The notes under the pieces were generated by a model. It did no database searches and was not told the DNA's origin. It was given only the letters and a program-made list of their open reading frames with translations. Shown in pieces: positions 36,956-50,106 of a stretch of 64,000 nt of DNA. The position numbers and the translations under genes were made by a program. Source of the stretch: Loxodes magnus. Taxonomy: Eukaryota; Ciliophora; Karyorelictea; Loxodida; Loxodidae. Every line of letters begins with the position of its first letter. The first letter of the stretch is position 1. The stretch covers positions 1 to 64,000 of the forward strand of contig CAMPDV010002175.1 of NCBI GenBank assembly GCA_946699065.1. Direction: 5' to 3'.

Positions 36956-38521
36956 ATCTTTAGTAAATATAAAAGACTTTAAGAAATACTAAAATATATA
37001 AATTCTATTTTAGCAAAAATTAATATAATTTATAAAAAACAGCTTATTAATGCTTAGGCAATCATTCCTTTATATATAATATTTATAATATTGATAAATA
37101 AAGTTATTGAATGCTATTTATACTTACTTATTTTATTAATTATAAACATATTAAAGTTATACTTGATTAATGGAAATATCGACACTCACGTTTACCTGCA
37201 GAGACTAATTATTAGCATCGAACGTTATTTCACTGTTTACTAGTTGGCTTTCATTCTTTTTATCTTAACTGTCATATTCTAAATAATCTCTTCTGCATAT
37301 GCAACATTTGGTGTTTATTTTAAATCAATAATCTATACACTCTTTGTGATAGTAATGATTGCATGGAAGTTTTCTTAATAAATCTTGGTTTTTAAAATTA
37401 CATAAGCAAATGGAGCAAGCTATATCAGTAAAATTAGAATAATTGACTACTGCATTGTAATTTAGAATAGGAAACTTTTCTTATAACATAAGTTTAGATA
37501 TTTATTAGTTATTAGTTTACTCTTAGCGTTATGCATAAATTCTCTATGAAGTACGAATAATCCTCTTACATATCTTTTAAAGGCAGAAGGTTACTAATAT
37601 CATATTAAAAATAACAGCTCCTATAATGCATCACATCACTATGTTCTATTCATCTTTACTTTGAACTTCTAACTTTATCGATAAGTTCAGTTATGAGTTC
37701 GTCTCCTTTATAAGTTTGAAATATCAAAGACCATCAGTAAATTTATAAGTAGTAGTTATATTAGAAGTAGCTGTTATCATTTTTTAATAGTTCTATTCAG
37801 TAGGTAAAATAGAATTTCCATAGCTTTCATGCTTTATTAGTATTATAATCTTTTGCTAGGTTTTTATTTTTATTTAATTTACATTACTTAAGAGATAACT
37901 ATACAGTCACTAAGTCTAAGAAGAATTATCTATAATATTAAATCATTCTCCTATACCTATTTCAGTTCCTTAGATACTACAGTCGTTACCTATTCATGGA
38001 TTTCTACACTAGCATCTGCAGTTTTTATCACAAAAGCCATTGCTATTACAACTTTTAGGACATCTTTAAGATATTGAATAGATGAAAGTTAGGTTATATA
38101 TCAAAGGTTGTTATATATCATAATTGATAATGCTCATAGATCAATTCGAAGTAGAGGCATTCAAGGCTATAAATTAGTATTTCCTATGCTAATTAACTGC
38201 ATCTCAGTCAGTTATTGGATCTTACTAAATTTAATTAGAACTAGTAGGATATAAAGTGATAGAGCAATTCCAACTACTACTAATGATATCCATCTATATA
38301 GTTAAATAGTTATACTATTCAAAAATTTGCTAGAAGCTGTTATAAGGAGACAAAATAAAACTATTAATAGAGAACTATTATTAATACTAATAGTAGGTAA
38401 ATTTATACTCCATATTCTGAAGATATTCTGCTTAAATAGCTTCTACAATTATAGCAATAAGGAGTAGAAGCTTAAGCATTTATTAACTTTTATTTTCTTA
38501 CAGCTCTAAATTTATAAATGA
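36956..38521 (+). CDS. Multi-pass membrane protein, 5' end unresolved
   Basis: One frame gives up to 521 residues with about eight hydrophobic segments: IIPLYIIFIILINKV (~36-50), YLYLLILLIINIL (~55-68), LAFILFILTVIFQII (~97-111), IIYTLFVIVMIAW (~126-139), YLLVISLLLALCI (~182-194), a long one at ~290-311, WISTLASAVFITKAIAI (~350-367) and LVFPMLINCISVSYWILL (~408-425). Stop is TGA 38519-38521. No ATG occurs in frame before 37355, although the earlier residues look coding. The first exon may lie elsewhere, or LINE-A, ending 85 bases upstream, may have removed the start. Copy 2 matches this frame without any indel over 1563 bases. Family not recognised; a transporter or receptor is possible. Confidence 0.6.
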
Positions 38522-40070
38522 GTTAACACATAAAAAATACGAAAAACTTCGTGTTTATTATATATTTACGTGTTAAAGAATAAAAATTAAATAGGTAGAA
38601 AAACTAACCTAATTTATGTTGAATAAGTGTTTACTTAAATTAAATTTAAATTAAGCATAAATAATTAGTTGTATTAAAGCTAGATTGCTAAATTAATATT
38701 CTTAGCCAATTTAATTATTCAAGCATTTAAATATATTATATTTATAAAGATTAAGATTATAAATTAATAGAAAGAGTAATTGGATAATTGATTGAGTAGT
38801 GGTAATGCTCTTCTACTATTTTAGAAATATATAAGGACAATCTAAATAAAAGAAAAGCATTGCATATTATATTAGTTTAAAGTTAGAAACTAAAATGTAT
38901 ATTTAGCTAAGAAGTATTAGTTATACAAGAATTATAATTTATTCTTAAATACTCTAGATATATTTAAAAGATGTAGTTATCAAATAAATAATAATGATGA
39001 TATATTTAAACTATTATATATAAGAAGTGATGGAAAGAGATAAAAAGGTGATATTTGAGAGATAAATAGATGTAATGAAGTAAAAGAAACAGGATAATTA
39101 TATATATCCCATTACTTGCTTCTCTGCTTATTGAAATGTTTTATAAAATATTATAAGATGAATTTTATTATAATTTTATCATTATAAAAGACTGAAAATA
39201 AATTAATATAAATATATAATTAGTATTAAAATTATAAATATTATATATATTATATTATAAAAATAAGCTATAAATAACATGAAATCTATTCTATCTATAT
39301 CTAAATAATATAATAATCAATTTTAGCAAGCTTAAATGAAAAGAACTAACTATAAAAATTAGAGAGCAACTTTATCTTTATAATTTAACCTAATAATTTT
39401 ATTTTAGAATGTAAATATAATTTAAATTTTTAGGGAAATATTATTAAACTTTTGATTTATTTTACTAAAATAAACATAGTATTATATGATATTGATATAT
39501 CCCATAAAAGAGTATAGATTCACTTTCATGTAATCAATAATCTTTTATAAGATAGTATGAATATATTATTTAAAAATTATTTTTAATAGAAGGAACTTTA
39601 AAAATTTTAACCAAAACTAAAAGTTGAATGTTTAGAATATTAATATAATTATACTTTAATACATAAAAACTATCAGATAAATATAGTTATATAAATATCT
39701 AATAAATAGAGTATAATCAAAAATTAATTAAAAACTGTATAATGTAGCTGCATAAGTAAATTACTCTTTCTAATGTAAAGTTTTATCTAAATATATGTAT
39801 CATTAAGTTTATTTTAAGTATTAATAATTTATAGCTATATAGCTTAATTAATATACAGTTTAATATATTTAATCATAATTAGGAACTAAAAAATATAATT
39901 CCTTTTAAAATAGCTTAGAGGAAAAGACTTTTTAGTATACTATTTGTTTATATTTAGATAAACTGAATTTCTTAAGAAAGAATTATTAAATGAATAGGTT
40001 TGCTTATATTTATCTTAATAATAACTAAATTGGTACTTTTACTTTATAGATTCTTTCTATCAAATTAATT
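38522..40070. other. AT-rich intergenic stretch, duplicated at 61029-63471
   Basis: No gene is recognised. It aligns to the second unit at roughly 90% or better, with small indels, and lacks the two insertions found there (61690-62203 and about 62255-62600). Confidence 0.6.
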
Positions 40071-40080
40071 AAAAATAAAA
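40071..40080 (-). terminator. RNA polymerase III terminator of tRNA-Glu
   Basis: On the minus strand, three bases after the tRNA 3' end, TTTT and then TTTTT occur. These are canonical Pol III stop signals. Confidence 0.8.
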
Positions 40081-40083
40081 TAT

Positions 40084-40155
40084 TCCACATCCGGGACTCG
40101 AACCCGGGTCTTTCGGGTGAAAGCCGAATATCCTAACCTGCTAGACTAATGTGGA
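40084..40155 (-). tRNA. tRNA-Glu (UUC)
   Basis: 72-nt cloverleaf on the minus strand. The acceptor stem TCCACAT/ATGTGGA is perfect. The D arm holds an A-box-like TAGTCTAGCAGG. The anticodon stem TTCGG/CCGAA flanks loop CTTTCAC with anticodon TTC. The T arm CCGGG-TTCGAGT-CCCGG contains the B box GGTTCGAGTCC. The sequence pattern is that of eukaryotic tRNA-Glu. No intron; CCA is not encoded. It is not one of the Gln tRNAs that would read TAA or TAG. An identical copy lies at 63485-63556. Confidence 0.97.
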
Positions 40156-43100
40156 TTTAAAATATTATATTTGATTAATATTTAAACTTGATTAATTTAA
40201 TTTATAGTAAGATTCTAAATATTACTTACTAATACTTTTTCATAAGTATAAACCTTTATATCATAAAGTTTAAAATAGTTGTAATCTAAAACTTTTGTAA
40301 TATATATGTGAATGCCTCCTATATCTTAATCAATAAAGATCTAAACGATAAATTTAAATATCCATTTGAACAATCTCTGTTTTTTCCTTTTAATGAAAAT
40401 TATAATAATAGGACACCTACAACAAGAATTAAATTGCATTTTCTTAAAAAAGAATAAATTAGGATTTATTTAAATAAAAAGCAATACTTTTTAGTAATAA
40501 GTTGATAAATAAATTTGGTATTTGATTGTTAATTTTTAGTTTTAATTTTATTTTATAATTAAATGTGAGGATTTTGGTATCTCAGTTATAATTCTCTTAG
40601 ACTTAAATCTAGTACTATTTAGGATTTTTTATTAGAATATTATAAAATAATTTTTAAATTTTATGATCTGAAAAATATAAAATTAGGTAATAATTAACTA
40701 GAAGTTAATAGCAAGTTGATTTAGTTTTGAATAGACAATTTTATTTTTAAGAACTTAAGAATTTAGTTAGCTTATATGTAATTTAAAATATTCTAAATGT
40801 ATTAAGACTGAATAATAATTAATTAGATATTAAATATCATATCATTATTGATAAAAATTAAGGTTACTTAAATAAATTTTTATTGTTAAGTTGCTTTATT
40901 TTCTAACCATATTAAGCTTACTTCAGCTCTATCATAAAAATAACTTTGAATAAACTGAGTTAAGCTATCATTAATAAATAATAAGCTTATCTCTTTTTTA
41001 TGCTATTAACATAATAAATTTTAACCTCTTTAACTATAAAATTAATTTTTAGTATTTTGCTTTAAGTTAAGAAACATACAACTATTTATAATTAATTCTT
41101 ATTTAAAATTATTATAATTTAAGATTTTAGATTTAAGGGATTACCTTTTAATTTAGTTTTGATTAATTAAACAAATAAAATATAGGAATTTTAGAAAATT
41201 AACAAATAGTGTATTTGTCTTTAACTTTTTTTTAATTTAGAACTTCAATTTAAATAAATAACTAGCATTAAAAAATTATATCTATAACCTAAATACTCTT
41301 CATGACTGCATTTTTTAGAAATTCTAAGTTTTTTAGTTTGTTTTTAATGCCTAGTTTGATGATGTTTTAAGTAGGATATAAGGAAATTAAAAAATGTATA
41401 GAGAATCCTACCAAAGTATTTATAACTAGTTTCTTAAAGTCAAATAAAATAATAGCTAAATTCTATTTATCTAGCTAGGATTAAAAAGAATAAATAAGCC
41501 TAATAATTATTAACTGAGAGGTAGTTTATAAATTGCAAAATAATAGCTATAATTAATAAAAGAAAAAGCATGATAATTCATATATCACTTTAAACTTAGA
41601 ATTTACATTTTTTAATCTTCCTATGCTTTAATTATATAACTTGTGCCTAGTTAATTTCCATTTTCGTTTTAAGAATAGCTATATAAAGCTACTAAATGTA
41701 AAATCAATTTATTTTAGTTTTATTTCATTTTGAAGGGCAAATACTCAATATCAATCTTTTTTATTCTCTTGGATTATCTAGCAAAATAATAAATAGGTAA
41801 GAAAATGTATAGAAATATATTATAACTTGCTAGCCTTATTCACAACTACTTATGCTTTATATATAATTTAGATATAAATATTAAGTAATAAATCTGATTT
41901 AAGTATATCAATCAATGAAGTTTATTTCAAATTAGATATATTCATATCAACACTATTATATTTATCAAGCTATATTTCCTTTTTTATCTTTTATGCTTAA
42001 TCTATTAAATTTTAAAGCTCATAATATAAATAATATTTTAGTCACTAAGATAAAAACATTGCTGTCCCTCTTTATCATTTTAAATTTTCACTATATCAAG
42101 TATTAATTTATTAATCTTATAGTATAAACACTATGTAGCATATAATCAATTTATCTCAAGTTACTCTATTTTTAAGCATTTTTATCTAAATAAAGTATAG
42201 CCTCAATCTCGGAAAAATTAGATCACAAAATTGGCTTATGATTTAAGCAAATTCTAAGATAATTATTTCTATAAAAGCTTTTTTCAATACTTTATAAGCT
42301 TAAATTTAATTAAAGCTTTGAGTTTGTTTAGTAAGCTATTTTATCTTGCAGTTCAAATTATATAAACTTTTATTAGTGAAACAAACTCTAATTTTTAAGT
42401 TACTTTAACTAAAAGACTCTTGATATCCGAATTTTATGCCAGATATCTGAGATAATTTAGCTTACTAAAAAAAATTTTGGTAATTTAACCTGGATAAAAT
42501 TGTGAGAATTTTCTGGTTTCTAGATATGCATCTACTTAAATATTTTCTTAAAAAGAGACTAAAAGGTTTATTAACTAAAGTTTTGCTAAATATACAGATG
42601 GTAAATTTAACATCTGTTTATGAATGTGATAAATATGAAAGAAAAGCTAGCTAGAAAATAAAATAAATGATAGTAATTTATTAATAAGGATTATTTAGAG
42701 CTTTAATATACAAAATTATTAGGAAAGTATTTTAAAGAAAATTAATATTATATGATAAATTGAGTAAAGTTAACTTTATTATATAATCATATAAGCATAA
42801 CTTTTGTTTTTTTGCTCTATAAAATTTTCATCTAATATAGCTATATTTAATCTAGAGAGCTGTTTAAGTTATAATCTAAATACTAAAATAGTTTTATAAT
42901 ATATATTAAGCTTTTAATAGCTCGTATATAAGCTAGCATTTTGAAAATTTCCTTAATTTCTGGGTGAAGTGAAAGAAAATTTTAAAGGAAATTTACTCTG
43001 GACTTTATTCTATTTCTGATATTAAGCAAAATTAAGATTTTAATGAATATTTACTCTTTAAATTAAAATTAAAAAAAACAGAACCAAAATACTGAAAACA

Positions 43101-44570
43101 GAAGCAACGAAAAATAAATAGTTTAAACAGATAGATAAAAAATTATTAAAAATAAAAGTCAACACATATATTACGTAACACAGTCATAAATATCATCTAG
43201 TTTACTAAGAATCTTTATCTTAGCCAAAGATGATAAATTATCTTCTTAGCAAGCATAAAACTTAAAAGCTTAAGATTTGTAGAAATATTATAATGTAATT
43301 TTCTTTAGATTAAAGCAGGTAAATTAGATGATAATTTAATGAAAATAGTTTAAATTTATATTCTTTGAATATCGATAGAAACTAAAAGCATATGTAGGAG
43401 CTCGATTTTATAAACATATAAGCATCACAATTAGAGTTATAGTTATTCAGTATATTTATCCGTTAAATCTATTTTATATACTTATAGATAAATTAATAGA
43501 GCTAAATAGATATATTTTCATAAATTTAAGCTTTTATTTTGAGTTTATCAAAACTACTAAGTTAAATTTAATAAGGTAAAAAGTTAAACCAAAACTTGGA
43601 TAGAATCGCTTATAATACCTTAAATAAAAGCTTAAGTGATTGCTGCAATTAAGTTAATAATCAAAGCAAACCTTAATCATCACTATATACTTATAAAGTT
43701 AACTTTCCTTATATTATAATTTTAGTTTTTGTGCAGTTGATAAAAATTACAAACATGCTAATAAATCTTGCTGATTTATAAAATGAGGAATAAGTAAAAA
43801 ATTGGAGAAATAGAAATTTAAAAATTTATATAGAAAAGTCCTAAAACATCAAATTTAAAATATTAGAGACATTAAACTAATAAAACTAAAATAAGTAAAG
43901 AGATTAGGTAAAAAATACATTAGAATTATCAAGGATGTTCTTTTATTAAGTACAACATAAACTTTAAACTCATATTATTTAAAATAAATACTCTCTTGCC
44001 AACTTATCCTACAATTAACTTAAATTAAAATAAAAATACAAAAATGAAATTCGTTTTGCGGGAAAAAAATTAAAAGTATAAACATTAAAAATTTAAATAA
44101 TTAAGAAGTAAATGTAGAATGTGATATATGATAAAAAAATTTAAGTATGAAAGATTCTAAACTTTAAATTATTAGTAGCAAAGTGCTCTTAATATTGTTT
44201 AAGATATTTTATTAAATTTAAATAAAAATAGTTTACTTTAATTTAAAATTCTTATATAAAATAAAGTCACAATAAAAATAATTATATCATAAATGAGTAA
44301 TAGTCTAAAATAAATTTATTAAATCTAATTTTTATATATAAGAACTAGAATTAATTTAGATTCACAGTTTTATTTCTCCTCCATATTAAATAATTTCTTT
44401 ATCATGTCTAAACCTCCACAAAATTATCCCCTTTTCTTTGAGTTATTTGTGCTTTTTTACTCTATCTTACAAGTTAATTTCTTTGATAAATTCATTTTTG
44501 TAATTTTTTAGTTGCTTCATTTTTTCTAGTGAAAATGATTTAAATTGATAAACTTATTTAAAACTATAAT
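40156..44570. other. AT-rich intergenic stretch upstream of the kinase gene
   Basis: About 4.4 kb with no recognised motif or RNA gene. The first ~470 bp match unit 2 (63557-64000) at about 97%. A less AT-rich patch at 44370-44450 includes an ATG at 44404 in a different frame from the kinase gene. It could be 5' leader sequence or a small upstream frame. Confidence 0.45.
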
Positions 44571-47500
44571 ATGTCATTACAAGCAACTTAAGCTTGCTAA
44601 AATCAACAGTCTTAAACTGCGAAAAGTAACTAAGAAGAGAAAATCCAAAAGGATCCAGCGATAAAAAATGCTTTTCTTGTTTTAGATTTTATACTAAATG
44701 AGTAATACTTAACATTAAAAAGGGATTCAAAATACCCTTAAATCATCTAACTATCTTCTTTTAATTGCTTGGTAAATTTCTGAACATAGCCCATATAGAA
44801 GAGAATTAGCTTTTTATGGAACTTATATAACGACAAAAAAGGCTAGCATTATATTAATTAACAAGCAATTGAATGAAAGAAAGGAAGTTTAATTTAGACC
44901 AATGAAATAAATGATTTTCACTCGAAGTTATGAGGATTTGTTTCTCAAATGAACTGTCAATATGAGCAATCAATTTTGGAGAAAGCTTGTGACTATCAAA
45001 AGAAGGAGAAAAATAAATGTGTCGATATACTGTTATACCCTTAAATAAAAACTTGGGAAATAAAAGAATGAGGATAATTATAAGATAAAACAAAGCAAAT
45101 TTTAATGAATTAGTTAAATATTTCCTAGTTAAAATAAGGTAGTTAAGTTATAATAAGCATTGCTAGGTTTCCTATTTATTAATTAGAGAGAAATTCTGAA
45201 TGCTAACTTAAGACTTAAAAATACGAAAATTCTATATAAGCTAAATTAGAAAAATAATTTTAAGATATAAAACAGTCATAAGATTTATAAGCAGAAGTTG
45301 AAAGCTTTCTATAAAGAAAATATGATATCGTTCAAATTGTTTATGCTTTTCTTATTAAAAAGCAACTAGAATTAAATAGTTACAGTTTAATTAAAATAAA
45401 AGGAAAAATTACTTATAATATACCTTAGCAAAGAGCTAGTTAATAAAATAAAAATGCTGAATTTGATTAAGTAGAATAATAATTTAAGAATACGCTTTAA
45501 ATTTATCTTAATGAAGCAAGCTTTGAAAGCATGTTTTACAGTAAATAAACTATAATATATGAAAACATTCTTCAAGGTTTTTGAGCTACTTCTACTACCA
45601 AAAATGAAGACTAATAAATATTTAAAGAATAAGGTACTACAAAATTTATTATAAAGAAACTGGAAAATATAAAGGTTGAAACTTGTTTTTTGGAAATTCT
45701 ATTTTAAAAATAAAACACTCTATTAGAAGATGAATTTATATTTAAAGCCAATCTTAACTTAAATTAAATAAAAAGTACCTAAAATTTATAAAGTTAATAA
45801 TAAATGTAATAAAAAGAAAATTTAAAAGATTAAAGCACATATCTAAACAAAGAAGGTTAAAAAGAAAATCTATTTAGTTGTTTATAAAATTTAAATGAGA
45901 ATCAGGAATAAGAGCTAAAGACTAAAATAGATATTAAAGGCTTTATAGTTTACTAGAAAGTTGATTTAAAAAACAATACAAAGGAATGGAGTCATTATTA
46001 AAAAGTATCATTCAAGAAAATAATAGACTTTTGTAAAGAAATGTTTGAAGATTAAAATAAAGCGTAAGATTTCATAGCTTAATTAGACCATTTCAATGTA
46101 ATTTAGCTTATATATCTAAAAATGTTTTAAGACAGAAAAAATTTTACTTAGTTTGCTACTTAAATTAACATACTAAGTAATTTAGACGATGGCCTCGATA
46201 AAAACTAAATTAAGTAATGAATAATATCCTAATAGAAGGGATAGCTATACTATGAAATTGAAAAAAGTCTAGAAGAAATATAAAATAATATAAAGTATAT
46301 CATTGCGATTGATAATGAATAACTTATTTTTTGGATGCAGCTAGAAAAAGAGAAAAAATAAATAAATTCACCTTACCTCAGTAATTTTATCAGTTAAAAA
46401 TAATTATTCAAAATAATAAATAAATCCAAAGAAGGATTTAATAACTTAATTATTACTTATAAGGATAATAGAATTAATTAAGGATGAGCATAATTTGCTA
46501 GTTGGACTATTTAATAGTTGGAGATATACTTTAATGAAAATGATAAAAGTAAAATAAAAAGTAATTTGGAATTATGGAAATGATAATGAAAATTTCCTTA
46601 GTATAGATTCATTAAAATTATATATGAAAAGCCTAATTAAGATGAATAGAAGAAAATAGAAAACTTAGAATAAATAAAAGAGCATACTAAAATAATATTG
46701 GCTTAAAAAGATTAATAGAAAAGAGTAGTAAAACTAGTGAAGTATAATAATCCTAATCAGATAGAGTAAATTATTTTAAAGTTTAAGCAAAATGAAAGAT
46801 ATAAAAATTACTGTTGTGAGATATTTAATTACGAAGTTAATAAAGAAGAAAAGTATTATTGGATTGAAATGGAGTACTGTGAAAATGGAACTTTAGACAA
46901 TTTTATTAAAAAAAGAAATAAAAAATACTTTAGTATAGAAGAAATTTATAATATGGCTTAGTTTTTAATAGAAGCATTTGCTTTTCTTTAGGATTTAGAA
47001 ATTGATCACTCAGATATAAAACCTAAAAATATTTTCGTAGATTCTTAAGAGAAATTAAAAATAGGAGATTTCGATTTTTCAGATCCTTAGTAACAACTCT
47101 AAGATTTAAAAGAGATAGCATATATGCAAGGTTATTAATCTCCTTAGATAAAATCCTAATAAAAAAGAAATGTTTATAAATCAGATGTATACTCATTAGG
47201 AATGACTCTACTTGAAATAATCACTCTAAGTAAAAATTACTAGCATTAAAGATTAAATGAAGCATATATTCCTAATATCTAATTATATACCAAACTATAA
47301 GCTATAATTGAACCTTTTTATGATAGAAATTTATAATATCTTTTATTTTTAATGCTATAATGAGATGAAGATTTAAGAAAAGACTTTAAAGAACTAAGAA
47401 ATTTAAATATAAGGAATCTATAATAAGATTTTCAATCATATCAAATATATTAAAAAGAAGAAAATTAATTGCTTAATCTTTAGTCTTTCAACAATATGTA

Positions 47501-49658
47501 CTAATAAGCTTAATTAATTAAATAAAATTAATTTTCATCTTCTGATCAATAAAATTCTTAAGAAAATCAAGCAAATCAATTTTTTTCTTTCCTTATTTTA
47601 AGCTAAAGTAACAAATCTATTGATTCTTATAATTAAAATTCTAAGAGTTCAGAACTTTAAAAGATTAAGAATTAAAAATAAACTGAAAAACAGAATAAAA
47701 TCAGTGAAAGTAAAGAATGAGAAGAAATTCCTTACTTAGAGCTAGAAAGAATTGGTAGCAAATTTAAATAAAACTATTATTTAATAGAGATAATGCAATA
47801 GTAGTTATATGCTAAAAGAGATCATCAATAAACTTTTTAGCAAATCTAATATTAAAATAAAGCTTATGTAGGCTAAATGAATAGAAAACAAACACCAGAA
47901 GGATTAGGAAGAATGCTTTGAAATAATTAGTATTATGAAGGTAACTTCAAGTAATTTAAATAAGGACTAGGTATTGAAATAGATTTGGAAAGAGAAAAAG
48001 TATTCTGTGTGTTATATGAAACTGATGCCATAAAACAATAATTTCCTATTATGGATAAAAATAAAGATATGAAATGTCTTTTACTACAATAAAATATAAA
48101 AATTCCTTTCTTAAAAGTAAATAATTTTAATAGCAACTTAATGAATAAATAATAACAATTGTGAACAAATATAGATTAAGATAGTAAATACTTCGTTTAT
48201 TAGCATGAAATTGATTAAAAAATTTATACTGGATAAGTAAATAATAATAAATAACCACATGGAAAAGGCAGATTAATAAGTATTAAAGAAGGATATTACT
48301 ATGAAGGAAACTTCTTTAATGGATTAAAACATGGTAGAGGACTTTTCATTGATTTAATAAGCGAAAAAACGTTTATATAGTATTTCGATTAAAATTAACT
48401 GAAGACTTAAGAAAATTTTGAAATAGAAAGGAAAAAGGAAAATTAATGCTGCTAAGTGTGTAGATTAAAATAATGCTATTTCGAAAATGACTGTGATTGT
48501 CATTCTTAAACTATATAGAAAGATAGAAATATTAGTTCAACATTAAATTTTTAAAATAATTTGAATAAAATATTAATAGCAAGTAATCAATATTTTAGTA
48601 AATTTAAGATTTAATAAAACTAAATTTAAAGAGATAAACTAAATACAGAAACTTAATTCACTCAAATTTACTATCTTTAAGAGTATATAAATTAAGTTAA
48701 ATGCAGTACAGATCATTAAAATTATAGACATAACATTTCAGTTAAAGGCAAATTTATTTACTACAAAGATATAGAAAAAAACTAAATTAGCTGCTATGAT
48801 ATCGAAGAAAAGAAAGCAAACAATTACTACTAATTCTTGGATGAAAAAATAGACATGCTAGCATTTGATATTTATGATCCTTTAAAACTAGTAGTTTTCT
48901 TAAGTAAATAAGGATATTTTTATATTGTTAAGAATGGCGAGCTTGCTTAAAAGAGTATATTTCAAACATTTGATTTTGATGTTTTAAGTCATATTAAATT
49001 TACAAAAATCTATGAAGACTTAAAAGTTCTAGGAATGATTGGGAATTATTTTATTATTAGAGATATAGAAAAATAAAGCATATAGTGTCTTTAGAAATAA
49101 GAGATATTAAATCATGCTGCTATATCTCCTGATTTTTAAATAATTGCTTTAGTTGGAAATTGTTTAGAACCAATTCTAATAGATATTAAAAGTAATAGAT
49201 AGATTTCTAATATTAGCAGCAATTATAAAAGTAATTATTTTACTGTGGATTGGAATTTGAATAATTAGTACTAATTTGCAACCGCTTGTGAAGATGGAAC
49301 TTGCAAAATATGAGATATAAAGATGACTAACTAACCATTATAAACCTTGTATGCAGATTGTGGAAGTGTGTATAATTGTAAATTTTCACAATGTGGATAG
49401 TTTCTTACATTCTCAGAAGACTTTTTTTTACATATTTTTGATACTTAAAGCTATAGTAAATATTAAAGAATAGAATAGTGTGGAAGCATAGTAGGATTTG
49501 ATTTTTCATAATATAACGAAGAAGATCTTTATATAGGAGTGAAAAATGAGGAATATTCGTTTTTAGTATAATATCGGAAAAATAAGCTTTCTTAGTACTG
49601 GAGATAGACTTATGGAGTTAAAGAATAGTCACAAGAATAAGAATGAGTTCTGAAGTGA
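44571..49658 (+). CDS. Giant protein: degenerate kinase + MORN repeats + WD40
   Basis: ATG 44571 begins one unbroken frame of 1695 codons to TGA 49656-49658, with no frame change over 5 kb and far more than a hundred TAA/TAG codons. Residues 1-700 have no recognised domain. The kinase domain spans ~705-930: Lys721 in VVKLVKY, HSDIKPKN at 813-820 (usual HRD Arg replaced by Ser), GDFD at 832-835 (usual DFG Gly replaced by Asp), and SDVYSLGMTLLEI. A Gln/Asn-rich linker follows, then MORN repeats near 1098-1140 and 1215-1255 (YYEGNF...GLGIEID and YYEGNF...HGRGLFID). A Cys-rich patch (CCQVC...CYFENDCDCH) lies at ~1292. WD40 blades sit at ~1555-1650 (FATACEDGTCKIWDI). The likely role is a signalling or scaffold protein with weak or altered kinase activity. 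An in-frame TGA at 49644-49646 could be the real end, four codons earlier. Confidence 0.92.
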
Positions 49659-49984
49659 TAAAGACTTAAAATATTTTTAAAACTTTTGATTTAAATATAA
49701 TTAAAAGCTTTTCTTATGATTTATTCTATATATAAGTACTTAATATCTTTGCTTATATAATCTTCAGGTTTTTAAGATGAAAATTGATAGTTCTGCAAAG
49801 CTACCTTATTATGCTATAAGGCTCTTATCAATATTTAATTTCTAAATAGTTGTTTTTTATTCTTTATCAAAAAAGAAGTTTTTCATTACCTTACTGAACC
49901 TTACTGAACCTTATTAATTTTTCTTCTATTAACTGGTCCCTTAAAAATCTTAGCTAAAGCTAATATCTTTTCACTAAATTATAG
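49659..49984. other. Spacer at the duplication junction
   Basis: AT-rich, with a small direct repeat CCTTACTGAA at 49889-49913. It holds the 3' flank of the kinase gene and runs up to the join with the duplicated kelch tail. Nothing else is recognised. Confidence 0.5.
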
Positions 49985-50106
49985 ATTTTAGTTAGCTATT
50001 GATGAGAGTTAGTATGAAATGTAAACAAAAGAAGTTAAAGTTTATACTTAAGAGAATGATGAAAATTGGACTAAATATAACTTAGGAATTGATAAAAAAA
50101 TAGTGG
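49985..50106 (+). pseudogene. Kelch-gene tail fragment (duplication remnant)
   Basis: Reads AIDESQYEMQTKEVKVYTQE, then NWTKYNLGIDKK, matching the last ~40 residues of the kelch gene (AIDESRQNVMQTKEIQVYTQE...GIDEK). The rest of that gene is absent, and the terminal TGC TGA is not preserved. It marks the left edge of tandem unit 2. Confidence 0.85.

Larger units (their letters stand above)
27660..49984. repeat. Tandem duplication unit 1 (~22.3 kb)
   Basis: Starts within the last codons of the kelch gene and runs through LINE-A copy 1, the membrane gene, tRNA-Glu and the kinase gene. Unit 2 begins at 49985 with the same kelch tail, followed by matching intergenic DNA (28770-28870 with 51246-51350, for instance), LINE-A, membrane gene and tRNA. 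Offsets are 22.3 kb before the LINE, 22.5 kb across it and 23.4 kb at the tRNA. The last difference is explained by two insertions in unit 2. Confidence 0.85.

Noticed and set aside
37170..38520. Alternative frame of the membrane gene starting at ATG 37170
   Set aside because: All frames are open here. The chosen frame gives regular hydrophobic segments and TGA at its end, while the 37170 frame gives an irregular Gln/His-rich sequence.
40084..40155. Suppressor tRNA for TAA/TAG
   Set aside because: The anticodon is TTC (Glu). No UUA or CUA anticodon is found in this window.
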